Of a DNA stretch of 64,000 bases, positions 1 through 8,572 are shown in pieces. The notes beneath the pieces are model-generated. The model did not search any database. It was not told where the DNA came from and worked only from the letters and a program-made list of their open reading frames with translations. The stretch lies in the NCBI RefSeq assembly GCF_013870525.1, contig NZ_JACBXD010000018.1:1-64000 (forward strand), written 5' to 3'. Each line of letters begins with the position of its first letter. Within the stretch, counting starts at the first letter, position 1. The stretch comes from Amycolatopsis pittospori (lineage in GTDB: Bacteria > Actinomycetota > Actinomycetes > Mycobacteriales > Pseudonocardiaceae). The translations under genes were made by a program, and so were the position numbers.

Positions 1-951
1 TCGGCGGCGCCGAACCAGGCCGCGGGGCCGGGCTGCGCCCGCGAGAAGACCGGCTACCCGCAGGTGGACGTGAAGAACGCGATCATCGGCTTCTCCCAGT
101 CGGAGAAGGAGGCGAACCCGTTCCGGATCGCCGAGACCCAGTCCATCAAGGACGAAGCCACGAAACTCGGTATCCCGGCGGACAAGCTGCTGGTCACCAA
201 CGCACAGAGCGATCTCAACAAGCAGGTCAGCGACATCAAGTCGTTGCTGGACCGGGGCGCGCAGCTGCTCATCGTGGCGCCGCTGAACTCCGACGGCCTC
301 CAGCCCGCCCTCGACGCGGCGAAGGCCAAGAAGGTCCCGGTCATCACGATCGACCGCAAGGTGACCTCGCAGCCGTGTGCCGATTACCTCACCTTCATCG
401 GGTCGAACTTCGTCGAGCAGGGCAAGCGCGCGGCGCAGGAGATGGTGAAGGCGACCGGTGGCAGCGGCAAGGTCGCGATCCTGCTCGGCGCCTCGGGCAA
501 CAACGTGACCACGGACCGCACCAAGGGTTTCAAGGACGAGATCGCCGCGACCACGGGCATCCAGATCGTCGCCGAGCAGACCGGTGAGTTCGACCGCTCC
601 AAGGGCCAGGCGGTGATGGAGCAGCTGATCCAGAGCAACCCCGAGATCACCGCCGTCTACGCGGAGAACGACGAGATGGGCATCGGCGCGGTCACCGCGC
701 TGAAGGCCGCGGGCAAGGTACCGGGCAAGGACGTGAAGGTCGTGTCGATCGACGGCACCCGCAACGCCGTCCAGCTGATCGCCGACGGCAGCTACAACGC
801 GGTGATCGAGTCCAACCCGCGCTTCGGTCCGCTCGCCTTCTCGACGCTGCAGGACTTCGCCGCCGGCAAGGAGATCCCGCCGACCGTGGTGATCTCCGAC
901 GACCAGTATGACTCGGCGAACGCCGCGCAGAAGCTCGGGAACGCGTACTGA
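1..951 (+). CDS. Sugar ABC transporter substrate-binding protein, furanose type (5' end outside window)
   Basis: The reading frame is open from base 1, so the signal peptide and start lie upstream; 316 residues are visible. The protein is a periplasmic-binding-protein fold of the ribose/galactofuranose group (Pfam Peripla_BP_4). It starts with IIGFSQSEKEANPFR, and has the hinge stretch VAPLNSDGLQPALDAAK and the late motif AVYAENDEMGIGA, which resemble E. coli YtfQ. Extracytoplasmic, it would deliver a pentose or hexose furanose to the two permeases downstream. It is the first visible gene of an operon; the ATPase starts 2 bases after its stop. The furanose specificity is inferred from the YtfQ-like sequence and from the one-ATPase/two-permease gene order. 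Confidence 0.88.
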   Translation, partial: SAAPNQAAGPGCAREKTGYPQVDVKNAIIGFSQSEKEANPFRIAETQSIKDEATKLGIPADKLLVTNAQSDLNKQVSDIKSLLDRGAQLLIVAPLNSDGLQPALDAAKAKKVPVITIDRKVTSQPCADYLTFIGSNFVEQGKRAAQEMVKATGGSGKVAILLGASGNNVTTDRTKGFKDEIAATTGIQIVAEQTGEFDRSKGQAVMEQLIQSNPEITAVYAENDEMGIGAVTALKAAGKVPGKDVKVVSIDGTRNAVQLIADGSYNAVIESNPRFGPLAFSTLQDFAAGKEIPPTVVISDDQYDSANAAQKLGNAY

Positions 952-953
952 CG

Positions 954-2429
954 ATGGAATCGGTTCTCGAGGTCGAAGGCGTGACGAAGACGTTCGCCGG
1001 GGTGCGCGCGCTCGACGACGTGTCGTTCGCGCTGCGACCGGGCGAGGTGCACGCGCTGGTGGGGGAGAACGGCGCCGGGAAGTCGACGCTGATCAAGGTG
1101 CTCACCGGCGTGCACCGGCCCGATTCCGGCACGATCCACGCGCGGGGCGCGATCTCCACGATCTACCAGGAGGTCAACCTCATCCCGCTGATGAGCGTGG
1201 CGAGCAACGTGTACCTCGGCCGCGAGCCGAGGACCCGGTTCGGCTTCGTCGACTGGGCGCGGATGAACTCCGACGCCGCGGCGTTGCTGGCGGACTACGG
1301 GATCGAAGCCGACGTCCGCCGTCCACTCGGGACACTCGGCGTCGGCGCCCAGCAGATGGTCGCGCTGGCCCGCGCGGTTTCGGTCGACGCCGACGTCGTG
1401 ATCATGGACGAGCCGACGTCCTCTTTGGAACCGCGTGAGGTCGAGACGCTGTTCGAGGTCATCGGCAGGCTGCACGAACGCGGGATCGCGATCGTGTACG
1501 TCAGTCACCGGATGGACGAGCTGTACCGGATCTGCGACCGCGTGACGGTGCTGCGGGACGGCAAGCGGGTCCACACCGGACCGCTGGCCGACCTGCCGCG
1601 GCTGGAACTGGTGTCGATGATGCTCGGCCGCAGTGTCGGCGACATCCGATCCCACGGTGCGACGGCGTTCGAGGGAGACCACGAGGCGGGCCGGGAACCG
1701 GTGCTGCGCGCCGAGAACCTCACCAGCGGGAACCGGCTCGCCGACGTCTCGGTGTCGATCAAACCCGGCGAGATCGTCGGTCTGGCCGGGCTGCTCGGCT
1801 CCGGGCGGACCGAGACCGCGCGGGCGATCGTCGGCGATCTCCCGCTGTCCGGCGGGACCGTGCTCGTCGGCGGAAAGGCGGTCCCGCAAGGGAATGTGGC
1901 GGCCGCGATGCGCGCGGGCGTCAGCATGCTCGCCGAGGACCGCAAAACCGAAGGCATCATCCCGCATCTTTCGGTGCGGGAGAACATCGTGCTCGCCGCG
2001 TTGCCGAAGCTGTCGCGCTTCGGTCTGGTCAGCCGTGCCCGGCAGGACCGGATCGTCGAGACCTTCATCGAACGGCTGCGCATCAAGGTGTCCAGCCCCG
2101 ATCAGAGGGTCGCCGAGCTTTCCGGCGGGAATCAGCAGAAGGTGCTGCTCGCCCGGTGGCTGTGCACGGAACCCAAGGTGCTGCTGCTCGACGAGCCGAC
2201 GCGGGGCATCGACGTCGGCGCCAAGGCGGAGGTACAGGCGCTGATCGACGAACTCGCCCGTGACGGGCTGGCCGTCCTGCTGATCTCGTCGGAGATGGAG
2301 GAACTCCTCGACGGCGCGGACCGGCTCGTGGTGCTCAAGGACGGCGCGGTGGTCGGGGAACTGGCGGGGGAGAACCTGACCCAGGATCACGTGCTGGCCG
2401 CGATCGCTTCGGGCGGGAGCGGGGAATGA
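954..2429 (+). CDS. Sugar ABC transporter ATP-binding protein (two nucleotide-binding domains, RbsA/YtfR type)
   Basis: 491 residues, the usual length for the fused double-ATPase of CUT2 sugar importers. The first domain has Walker A GENGAGKST (residues 37-45), Walker B VIMDEPTSSLEP and a degenerate signature (GVGAQQM). The second domain (from about residue 245) has a degenerate P-loop (GLLGSGRTET), signature LSGGNQQK and Walker B LLLDEPTRGIDVGAK, the pattern typical of this family, in which only one site is fully canonical. It energises the membrane channel made by the next two genes. It starts 2 bases after the binding protein and its stop overlaps the first permease start (ATGA), which implies translational coupling. 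Confidence 0.93.
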   Translation: MESVLEVEGVTKTFAGVRALDDVSFALRPGEVHALVGENGAGKSTLIKVLTGVHRPDSGTIHARGAISTIYQEVNLIPLMSVASNVYLGREPRTRFGFVDWARMNSDAAALLADYGIEADVRRPLGTLGVGAQQMVALARAVSVDADVVIMDEPTSSLEPREVETLFEVIGRLHERGIAIVYVSHRMDELYRICDRVTVLRDGKRVHTGPLADLPRLELVSMMLGRSVGDIRSHGATAFEGDHEAGREPVLRAENLTSGNRLADVSVSIKPGEIVGLAGLLGSGRTETARAIVGDLPLSGGTVLVGGKAVPQGNVAAAMRAGVSMLAEDRKTEGIIPHLSVRENIVLAALPKLSRFGLVSRARQDRIVETFIERLRIKVSSPDQRVAELSGGNQQKVLLARWLCTEPKVLLLDEPTRGIDVGAKAEVQALIDELARDGLAVLLISSEMEELLDGADRLVVLKDGAVVGELAGENLTQDHVLAAIASGGSGE

Positions 2430-3424
2430 CCAGCACCCAGCGGAGAACAGAGGAACCGGGAACCACCATGACGGACACGGCGAAGACGGTGGACCGGACC
2501 AGGGTGGCGCGGTGGCTGCAGGAGTACGGCGTGTACGTCGCCGTCGTCGCGCTGGTGTTGTTCAACATCGCGTTCACGGCGAACTTCCTGACCGTGGGGA
2601 ACTTCCGCACCCAGCTCATCCAGGCGGCGCCGGTGCTGGTGGTCGCGCTCGGGATGGCGCTGGTGATCGGCACCGAGGGAGTCGACCTCTCGGTGGGTGC
2701 GGTGATGGCGTTGTCGGCCGCGCTCATCCCGCTCTACCTGGGAGCCGGGACGCTGCCCGCGGTCGCCATCGCCCTCGCGGCGGGCCTGGCGGCAGGAGCG
2801 CTCAACGGCGTTCTCGTGGCGAAAATCGGCATTCAACCGATCGTCGCCACCCTCGCGTTACTCGTCGGCGGGCGCGGTCTCGCACTCGTGCTCGCCGACA
2901 GCCAGCTCGTCCAGCTGCACGACGAGACGTTCCTGGCGCTCGGCACCGGCGAGGTGCTGGGGATCCCGGTGAGCGTGCTCATCGCGGCCGTCCTGGCCGT
3001 GCTGATGGCGGCGCTGGTCGGGAAGACGGCGTTCGGCAGGCGGCTGGTCGCGATCGGCGGCAATCGCCGGGCGAGCGTGCTGGCCGGATTGCCGGTCACC
3101 CGCGTCCTCATCGGCGTCTACGCGATCTGCGGGCTGCTCGCCGCACTCGCCGGGGTGCTTTCGACCGCTCGCCTCGGCGCCGGCGACCCCGCGGACGCGG
3201 GACTGCTGATGGAACTGTCCGCGATCACCGCGGTCGTGGTCGGCGGGACCCCGCTGACCGGCGGGCGCGTCCGCATCCTCGGCACGGTGATGGGCGTCCT
3301 GCTCATGCAGCTGGTGCGCGCCACGCTGATCAAGCACAACCTGCCGGATTCGACCGCGCAGATGATCCAGGCCGCGATCATCGTCGGCGCGGTGTACGTC
3401 GCACGGGAACGGAGCAGCCGATGA
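2426..3424 (+). CDS. Sugar ABC transporter permease 1 (RbsC/YtfT family)
   Basis: 332 residues with about nine hydrophobic segments and the family stretch GTEGVDLSVGAVMAL followed by VVGGTPLTGG near the end, as in BPD_transp_2 (CUT2) permeases. The ATG at 2426 overlaps the ATPase stop (ATGA); an in-frame ATG at 2468 is an alternative start and would drop 14 non-conserved residues. Codon 145 (2858-2860) is TTA, a rare leucine codon read by the bldA tRNA in Streptomyces, so translation may be developmentally limited (inference). It pairs with the second permease to form the channel. Confidence 0.92.
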   Translation: MTSTQRRTEEPGTTMTDTAKTVDRTRVARWLQEYGVYVAVVALVLFNIAFTANFLTVGNFRTQLIQAAPVLVVALGMALVIGTEGVDLSVGAVMALSAALIPLYLGAGTLPAVAIALAAGLAAGALNGVLVAKIGIQPIVATLALLVGGRGLALVLADSQLVQLHDETFLALGTGEVLGIPVSVLIAAVLAVLMAALVGKTAFGRRLVAIGGNRRASVLAGLPVTRVLIGVYAICGLLAALAGVLSTARLGAGDPADAGLLMELSAITAVVVGGTPLTGGRVRILGTVMGVLLMQLVRATLIKHNLPDSTAQMIQAAIIVGAVYVARERSSR

Positions 3425-4413
3425 CCGCGGCGCCCACCTTGGCCGGGCAGGACTCCACCCGGCGCGAGCTGATGACCGGAGTGCTGCAGAAACAGGGCGC
3501 GGCGATCGCGCTGGTGCTCATGGTCGCGGTGGCGTGGCTGTTGTTCCCGCGCTTCGGCAGCCTCGACAACCTGCGTGACATCGCGTTGCAGAGCTCGTTC
3601 CTCGCGATCATCGCACTCGGGATGACGTTCGTGATCATCACCGGCGGCATCGATCTCTCGGTGGGGTCGGTCTACGCGCTCGGCGGTGTCCTCGCGGCCT
3701 ACGGGTCGCAATGGGGTTTCCTCGTCGCGCTGCTGCTCCCGCTGGCGGTGTGCGGGCTGATCGGGCTGATCAACGGCCTTCTCGTGGCGAAGACCGGGAT
3801 GGCGCCGTTCATCGTCACGCTGGCGACACTGCTGTTCGCGCGAGGTCTGCTCCTGGCGATCACCAGCGAGGGCGCGACGACGTACAAGATCCCCGAGGGC
3901 GAGGCGTTCGTCGAACTCGGACGCGGCACGATGTTCGGCTTCGGCTATCCGGTGTTCATCGCGGCGGCCCTCTGCCTGATCGGCGGGCTGCTGCTGCGGC
4001 GGACCCGGTTCGGGCAGTCGGTGTTCGCGACCGGCGGTTCGGAGCAGTCCGCGAAGCTGATGGGACTGCCGGTGGCGCGCACCAAGGTCACCGTCTACGT
4101 CATGAGCGGTGTCCTGTCCGGGCTCGCGGGTGCGCTCACCGCGGCCTACCTGCAATCCGGTGTCACGGTGATCGGTGTCGGCCTCGAATTGGACGCCATC
4201 TCCGTCGTCGTCATCGGAGGCACCCTGCTGACCGGCGGGATGGGCACGATTCTCGGAACGGTCATCGGCGTGGGCATCCGAACGGTCATCCAGAACGTCA
4301 TCAACCAGATAGGAACTCTCGACAGCAACTACCAGTCGGTGGTCAGCGGCGCGTTCCTGCTGGTGGTCGTTGTTCTGCAGCGGTCGCTGGCCCGTACGAC
4401 CACCCGGAGATAG
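3421..4413 (+). CDS. Sugar ABC transporter permease 2 (RbsC/YjfF family)
   Basis: 330 residues. The start ATG at 3421 overlaps the previous stop (ATGA), which fixes it. It has multiple membrane segments, the CUT2 permease motif ITGGIDLSVGSVYALGG, and VVIGGTLLTGGMGTILGT near the C-terminus. Two non-identical permeases with a single double-ATPase is the layout of the YtfQRT-YjfF galactofuranose importer rather than of ribose importers, which use one permease twice. Only 9 bases separate it from the GH2 gene, so enzyme and importer are probably co-transcribed. Confidence 0.92.
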   Translation: MTAAPTLAGQDSTRRELMTGVLQKQGAAIALVLMVAVAWLLFPRFGSLDNLRDIALQSSFLAIIALGMTFVIITGGIDLSVGSVYALGGVLAAYGSQWGFLVALLLPLAVCGLIGLINGLLVAKTGMAPFIVTLATLLFARGLLLAITSEGATTYKIPEGEAFVELGRGTMFGFGYPVFIAAALCLIGGLLLRRTRFGQSVFATGGSEQSAKLMGLPVARTKVTVYVMSGVLSGLAGALTAAYLQSGVTVIGVGLELDAISVVVIGGTLLTGGMGTILGTVIGVGIRTVIQNVINQIGTLDSNYQSVVSGAFLLVVVVLQRSLARTTTRR

Positions 4414-4422
4414 GGAGATCGC

Positions 4423-7146
4423 ATGCACCGAAGAACCGCACGCGTCCTGAGCGTCGTGGCCGGTCTGCTGGCCGCCGCGACGACACTCGTCCCCGTCGCC
4501 CAAGCCGCGCCCGTTCCGCTCCCGACCCCGTGGACGGACCAGGTCTCGCCGTCGAACGCGCTGCCCGAGTACCCGCGCCCGCAACTGGTGCGCTCGGAAT
4601 GGCTGAACCTCAACGGCACCTGGGGATTCACCGGCGCGCCGAACCTGAACTCGCCACCGATCGGCAGACCGCTGAGCGAGAACGTCCTCGTGCCCTACCC
4701 GATCGAGTCGATGCTTTCGGGGGTGAAACGGCACGAGGACAACATGTTCTACCGCCGGACCTTCACCGTCCCGTCCACTTGGGACGGACGCCGGGTCAAG
4801 CTCAACTTCGGCGCCGTCACCTGGGAGACCCGGGTCTGGGTCAACGGGACGTCCATCGGGAGCCATACCGGCGGTTTCGACGCCTTCTCGTTCGACATCA
4901 CCCCGGCGCTGAAGGCAGGGGAGAACGAGATCGTCGTCGGCGTCGCATCGCCTGTCGACGGCAGCCGGTATCCGGTCGGGAAGCAGCGCAAGGTACCCGA
5001 GGGCATCTTCTACACGGCGGCGTCCGGGATCTGGCAGACCGTCTGGCTCGAACCCGTCCGGGCCGAGCACATCACGCGGCTCGACACCACACCCGACGTC
5101 CCCGGTGGCGCGCTCGACCTCGTCGTCCAGGGCACGGCCGGGCAACAGGCCACCGCCGAGGTCCTTTCCGGCGGTCAGGTGGTCGGTACCGCGACCGGTG
5201 CCGTGGGCTCGCATCTGCGCGTGCCGGTCCCGAACGCGCGGCTGTGGTCTCCGGACGACCCGTTCCTCTACGACCTGCGGGTGCGGCTGCCCGGAGGCGA
5301 CGTCGTCACCGGGTACTTCGGCATGCGCTCGCTGGGCAAGGCGATGGTCGGTGGCGTGATGAGGCCGCTGCTCAACGGGAAGTTCGTCTTCCAGCTGGGC
5401 ACGCTGGATCAGGGTTACTGGCCGGACGGCATCTACACCGCGCCCACCGACGAGGCCCTGCGGTTCGACCTGGAACGCCAGAAGGCGCTGGGCTTCAACA
5501 TGGTCCGCAAGCACATCAAGGTCGAGCCGGCGCGGTGGTTCTACCACGCCGACCGGCTCGGGCTGATGGTGTGGCAGGACATGCCCGCGCTGAACTCGGT
5601 CGACGAGGTCCCCAATGGACACGCGAACTTCGAGTCCGAACTGCGACGGATGATCGACCAGCACAAGGGGATCACGTCGATCGTGCAGTGGGTCCCGTTC
5701 AACGAGGGCTGGGGCGAGTACGAGGCCGGGCGCATCGTCGACCTGGTCCGCTCGATCGACAACACGCGGCTGATCAACCACAACTCCGGTTCCAACTGCT
5801 GTGTGTCCGATCCGGACCCGGGCAACGGTGACGTGATCGACGACCACGCCTACCAGGTTTCGACCGGGACGCGGCCACCGGATGCCCGCCGGGTCGCGGT
5901 GCTGGGCGAGTACGGCGGCCTCGGCAGACAGGTCGTCGGGCACGAATGGGAACCGGGCGAGGGATTCGCGTACGGCGCGCTGTACCCGGACGAGACGTCG
6001 CTGACCAACCGGTACGTCGAGATCACCAAGCAGGTCGGGCGGTTCGTGCACGGGCGTGGTCTCTCCGCGTCGGTCTACACCGAGCCGTACGACGTGGAGA
6101 ACGAGGTCAACGGCTTCTACACCTACGACCGTCGCGTGCTGAAGATGACCGAGGCGCGGGTGCGCGAGATCAACCAGCGGGTGCTCGCCATGGCCAAGGG
6201 CACCGAGGTCGGCAAGGGCGAACTGGTGTCGCTGCGGGTCACCACGGCCGGGTACACCGACCGGTACCTGCGGCATCAGGACTCCTTCGTCCGCACCGAC
6301 GTCCTCGGCGAAGGCAGTGCGGACGTCGCCAAACTGGACGCGACGTTCTGGGCCCGGCAGGGGCTCGCGGACGCGTCGTGCCTGTCGTTCGAGTCGAGGA
6401 ACTACCCCGGGCAGTTCCTGCGGCACGCGTCGTCGCGCATCCGCAAGGACGCGAACGACGGCTCGGCCCAGTTCGCGGGCGACGCGACCTTCTGCGCGCG
6501 GGAAGGCGCCGGGGGCACGGCACTGGAGTCGTTCAACCAGCGGGGCGCCTACATCCGCCACTACGCCGAGACCGTCTATCTCGCACGCAGTGGCGGAACG
6601 AACCCGTGGGACACCGCGGCCGGCTTCGCGGCGGACACCACGTGGGCGGCTTCGGGTCCGCTGTGGCGCAGTGGCGCCGACCTGCCGCTGAACCAGGCGC
6701 GGTCGTTCAAGGTGACCACGCCCGGCTTCACCGACCGCTACCTGCGGCACCGTGACGGCCTCGCCCGGACCGACGTCGTGAACGCGTCGAGCCCGGCGTT
6801 GCTGAAGGCGGACGCCACGTTCGTCGTCCGGCGTGGGCTGGCGGATCCGTCGTGCTACTCGCTGGAGGCACGGAACTATCCGGGCAATTTCCTGCGGCAC
6901 GCGGACTTCCGGGTGCGCCTCGGCGGAGTCGAGAACACCGACCTGTTCCGGAAGGACGCGACGTTCTGCGCCCAGCCCGGATCCGGCGGGGTACGGCTGG
7001 CGTCGGTGAACGAACTGGGCACGAACATGCGGCACTACCAAGAGGAGGTGTTCGTCGCCGCGAGCGGCGGCGGCCACCCCTTCGACAATCCGGTGTCGTA
7101 CGACCAGGACGTGAGCTGGGCGGTCTCGGGGGCTTGGACTCCGTAA
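4423..7146 (+). CDS. Secreted glycoside hydrolase family 2 protein with two C-terminal AbfB (CBM42) domains
   Basis: 907 residues. A Sec signal peptide (about residues 1-29, ending VAQAAP) is followed by the GH2 sandwich, immunoglobulin-like and TIM-barrel domains. The acid/base pair sits in PFNEGWGEY (N427, E428) and the likely nucleophile in GEYGG (E496). From about residue 602 to the end are two AbfB beta-trefoil repeats, each opening with a TDRYLRH motif (about 602-755 and 760-905) and each containing the CLSFESRNYPGQFLRH-type core. AbfB domains bind arabinofuranose side chains. It sits 9 bases behind the importer with ribosome-binding site GGGAG, so it likely releases a sugar that the importer takes up. 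The exact glycosidase activity cannot be read from sequence. Confidence 0.88.
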   Translation: MHRRTARVLSVVAGLLAAATTLVPVAQAAPVPLPTPWTDQVSPSNALPEYPRPQLVRSEWLNLNGTWGFTGAPNLNSPPIGRPLSENVLVPYPIESMLSGVKRHEDNMFYRRTFTVPSTWDGRRVKLNFGAVTWETRVWVNGTSIGSHTGGFDAFSFDITPALKAGENEIVVGVASPVDGSRYPVGKQRKVPEGIFYTAASGIWQTVWLEPVRAEHITRLDTTPDVPGGALDLVVQGTAGQQATAEVLSGGQVVGTATGAVGSHLRVPVPNARLWSPDDPFLYDLRVRLPGGDVVTGYFGMRSLGKAMVGGVMRPLLNGKFVFQLGTLDQGYWPDGIYTAPTDEALRFDLERQKALGFNMVRKHIKVEPARWFYHADRLGLMVWQDMPALNSVDEVPNGHANFESELRRMIDQHKGITSIVQWVPFNEGWGEYEAGRIVDLVRSIDNTRLINHNSGSNCCVSDPDPGNGDVIDDHAYQVSTGTRPPDARRVAVLGEYGGLGRQVVGHEWEPGEGFAYGALYPDETSLTNRYVEITKQVGRFVHGRGLSASVYTEPYDVENEVNGFYTYDRRVLKMTEARVREINQRVLAMAKGTEVGKGELVSLRVTTAGYTDRYLRHQDSFVRTDVLGEGSADVAKLDATFWARQGLADASCLSFESRNYPGQFLRHASSRIRKDANDGSAQFAGDATFCAREGAGGTALESFNQRGAYIRHYAETVYLARSGGTNPWDTAAGFAADTTWAASGPLWRSGADLPLNQARSFKVTTPGFTDRYLRHRDGLARTDVVNASSPALLKADATFVVRRGLADPSCYSLEARNYPGNFLRHADFRVRLGGVENTDLFRKDATFCAQPGSGGVRLASVNELGTNMRHYQEEVFVAASGGGHPFDNPVSYDQDVSWAVSGAWTP

Positions 7147-7237
7147 CCGGCTCGTGAGTGGTAAGGATGGTTAGGGCCAACCGTGTCTTAGGTACCTACG
7201 GTCGGGCGGGTTGGCGTGGCCGGACGGACGTCACCGA

Positions 7238-7300
7238 GTGTCGTCCGTCTGATCACGGGCGTCGTCCGTCCGATCACATGTGCCGTCCACCCAGTCACGC
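7238..7300. repeat. Three tandem 21-bp units, family A
   Basis: Units at 7238-7258, 7259-7279 and 7280-7300 share the pattern GTG-YCGTCCG-N3-GATCAC and are spaced exactly 21 bp apart. The same family recurs at 8364-8571 and 31643-31838. There are no spacers, so this is not a CRISPR array. Confidence 0.8.
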
Positions 7301-7405
7301 GAAAGCACCGACCCGGCCCGGCTGGTCGTGAGTGGTGAAGGCGGTGAGAGCCAACCCGGGTCTTGGGTACCCACTGGGTTCTGGCTGCGGCGGGTCGTAG
7401 GTCCG

Positions 7406-7460
7406 GTCCGTGAAGGCCTCCTTCCCTACCCTGAAAGTAGGCAAGGAGGCCTTCACGGAC
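7406..7460. repeat. Long hairpin of the GTCCGTGAAGGCCTCCTT family (copy 1)
   Basis: Left arm 7406-7423 reads GTCCGTGAAGGCCTCCTT and the right arm 7443-7460 is its exact reverse complement; the inner CCTAC/GTAGG also pairs. The same arm sequence occurs at 22793 and 57103 with different inner sequence, so this is a dispersed palindromic repeat that may double as a terminator. Confidence 0.85.
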
Positions 7461-7604
7461 TTCTGGGTCGTCAACGTGCACCAGCAGCGCGGGTGGCCAG
7501 GGCGCCGCGCCGTAGTCGGTCAAGGGGCTCGTGAGTGGTAAGGATGGTTAGAACCGTCCTTACCACTCACGAGGAGTCACGCCACGCCCGGTAACCTTGC
7601 CCCC

Positions 7605-8363
7605 ATGACCGGCCCGGACGTACCTCTCTCCTTCAAGCTCGCGTACGTCCCCGGCGTGACGCCCTCGAAGTGGGTGCGGATCTGGAACGAGCGTTCGCCC
7701 GGCGTCCCGCTCGAACTCGGCCAGACGACCGCCGCCGAGGCCGCAGCGCTGGTGCGGGACCGCGAGGTGGACGCCGTCCTGCTGAGGCTTCCGATCGACC
7801 GCGAGGGCCTGCACGCGATCCCGCTGTACACCGAGACGACCGTGGTCGTCGTGCCCAAGGACCATCTGGTCGCCGCGGCCGACGAGGTCTCGGCCGACGA
7901 CATCGCCGACGAAGTGGTGCTGCATCCGCTCGACGACACGCTCGACTGGACGCTGCCACCGGGGAAACCCGCGCTCGAGCGGCCCGCCACCACGGCGGAC
8001 GCCATCGAACTGGTCGCCGCCGGTGTCGGACTGCTCGTCGTCCCGCAGTCCTTGGCGCGACTGCACCACCGGCGTGACCTGACCTACCGGCCGATCTCCG
8101 GCGTTCCGGAGTCCGGTGTCGCGCTGTCCTGGCCGGAGGACGAGACCACCGATCTGATGGAACAGTTCATCGGGATCGTCCGGGGCCGGACCGTCAACAG
8201 CACGCGCGGGCGGCAGCAGGCCCCGGAAAAGCAGGCGAAAGAGAAGCAGGCCAAGGACAAGAAGCCCAAACGCCCCGAGTCCGGTGGCCGAAAGCCACCG
8301 GCGGGCGGCCGGGCAGGTCAGCGAGGCGCCCCCAAACGAGGGAAACCCCGCCGCCGGGGCTAG
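7605..8363 (+). CDS. Stand-alone LysR-type effector (substrate-binding) domain protein with basic tail
   Basis: 252 residues. Residues 8-195 match the effector-binding half of LysR regulators: KLAYVPGVTPSKWVRIWNER, then ALVRDREVDAVLLRLPI and the late AAGVGLLVVPQSLARL. No helix-turn-helix precedes it. The last about 50 residues are Lys/Arg/Pro-rich and probably disordered, ending in a run of basic residues. The ATG has no strong ribosome-binding site. It converges with a DUF5997 gene, a partner that, as far as I know, is often found beside this type of protein in actinobacteria. Ligand and role are unknown; the basic tail could bind nucleic acid (speculation). Confidence 0.8.
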   Translation: MTGPDVPLSFKLAYVPGVTPSKWVRIWNERSPGVPLELGQTTAAEAAALVRDREVDAVLLRLPIDREGLHAIPLYTETTVVVVPKDHLVAAADEVSADDIADEVVLHPLDDTLDWTLPPGKPALERPATTADAIELVAAGVGLLVVPQSLARLHHRRDLTYRPISGVPESGVALSWPEDETTDLMEQFIGIVRGRTVNSTRGRQQAPEKQAKEKQAKDKKPKRPESGGRKPPAGGRAGQRGAPKRGKPRRRG

Positions 8364-8571
8364 GTGCCGTCCGCCTGATCACGCGTGCCGTCCGCCTGAT
8401 CACGCGTGCCGTCCATCTGAACACGAGTGTCGTCCCTTGGCGACCATCGGACCGACGAGACCTAGGACCGCTCCGAACCGGTAAGCCGTGATCAGACGGA
8501 CGCCTCACGTGATCAGACGGACGCCTCACGTGATCAGATGGACGGCATGCGTGATCAGACGGACGGCACGG
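8364..8571. repeat. Inverted array of 21-bp units, family A (three forward, four reversed)
   Basis: Forward units GTGCCGTCCGCCTGATCAC lie at 8364, 8385 and 8406; reversed units GTGATCAGACGGACG lie at 8488, 8509, 8530 and 8551. Every unit is 21 bp. The two halves are inverted around about 60 bases of unique sequence. The array fills the whole gap between two convergent genes. Confidence 0.88.
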
Positions 8572-8572
8572 G

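Larger units (their letters stand above)
7151..7572. repeat. Intergenic repeat cluster: CTCGTGAGTGGTAAGGATGG copies and a hairpin
   Basis: The 458-base gap after the GH2 gene holds no credible gene. CTCGTGAGTGGTAAGGATGG occurs at 7151-7170, as a degraded copy near 7324-7345 and again at 7527-7546. The last copy faces its own reverse complement (7551-7572), giving a 22-bp stem with one G-U position just before the next gene. The gap also holds a 21-bp-unit array (7238-7300) and a GTCCGTGAAGG-type hairpin (7406-7460). Confidence 0.75.

Noticed and set aside
3118-7077. Very long minus-strand open frame opposite the permease and GH2 genes
   Set aside because: It is antisense to strongly supported genes, is His/Arg/Asp-rich low complexity and is a side effect of GC-rich codon bias.
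8364-8571. CRISPR array
   Set aside because: Units are contiguous 21-mers without spacers and reverse orientation midway; no cas genes.
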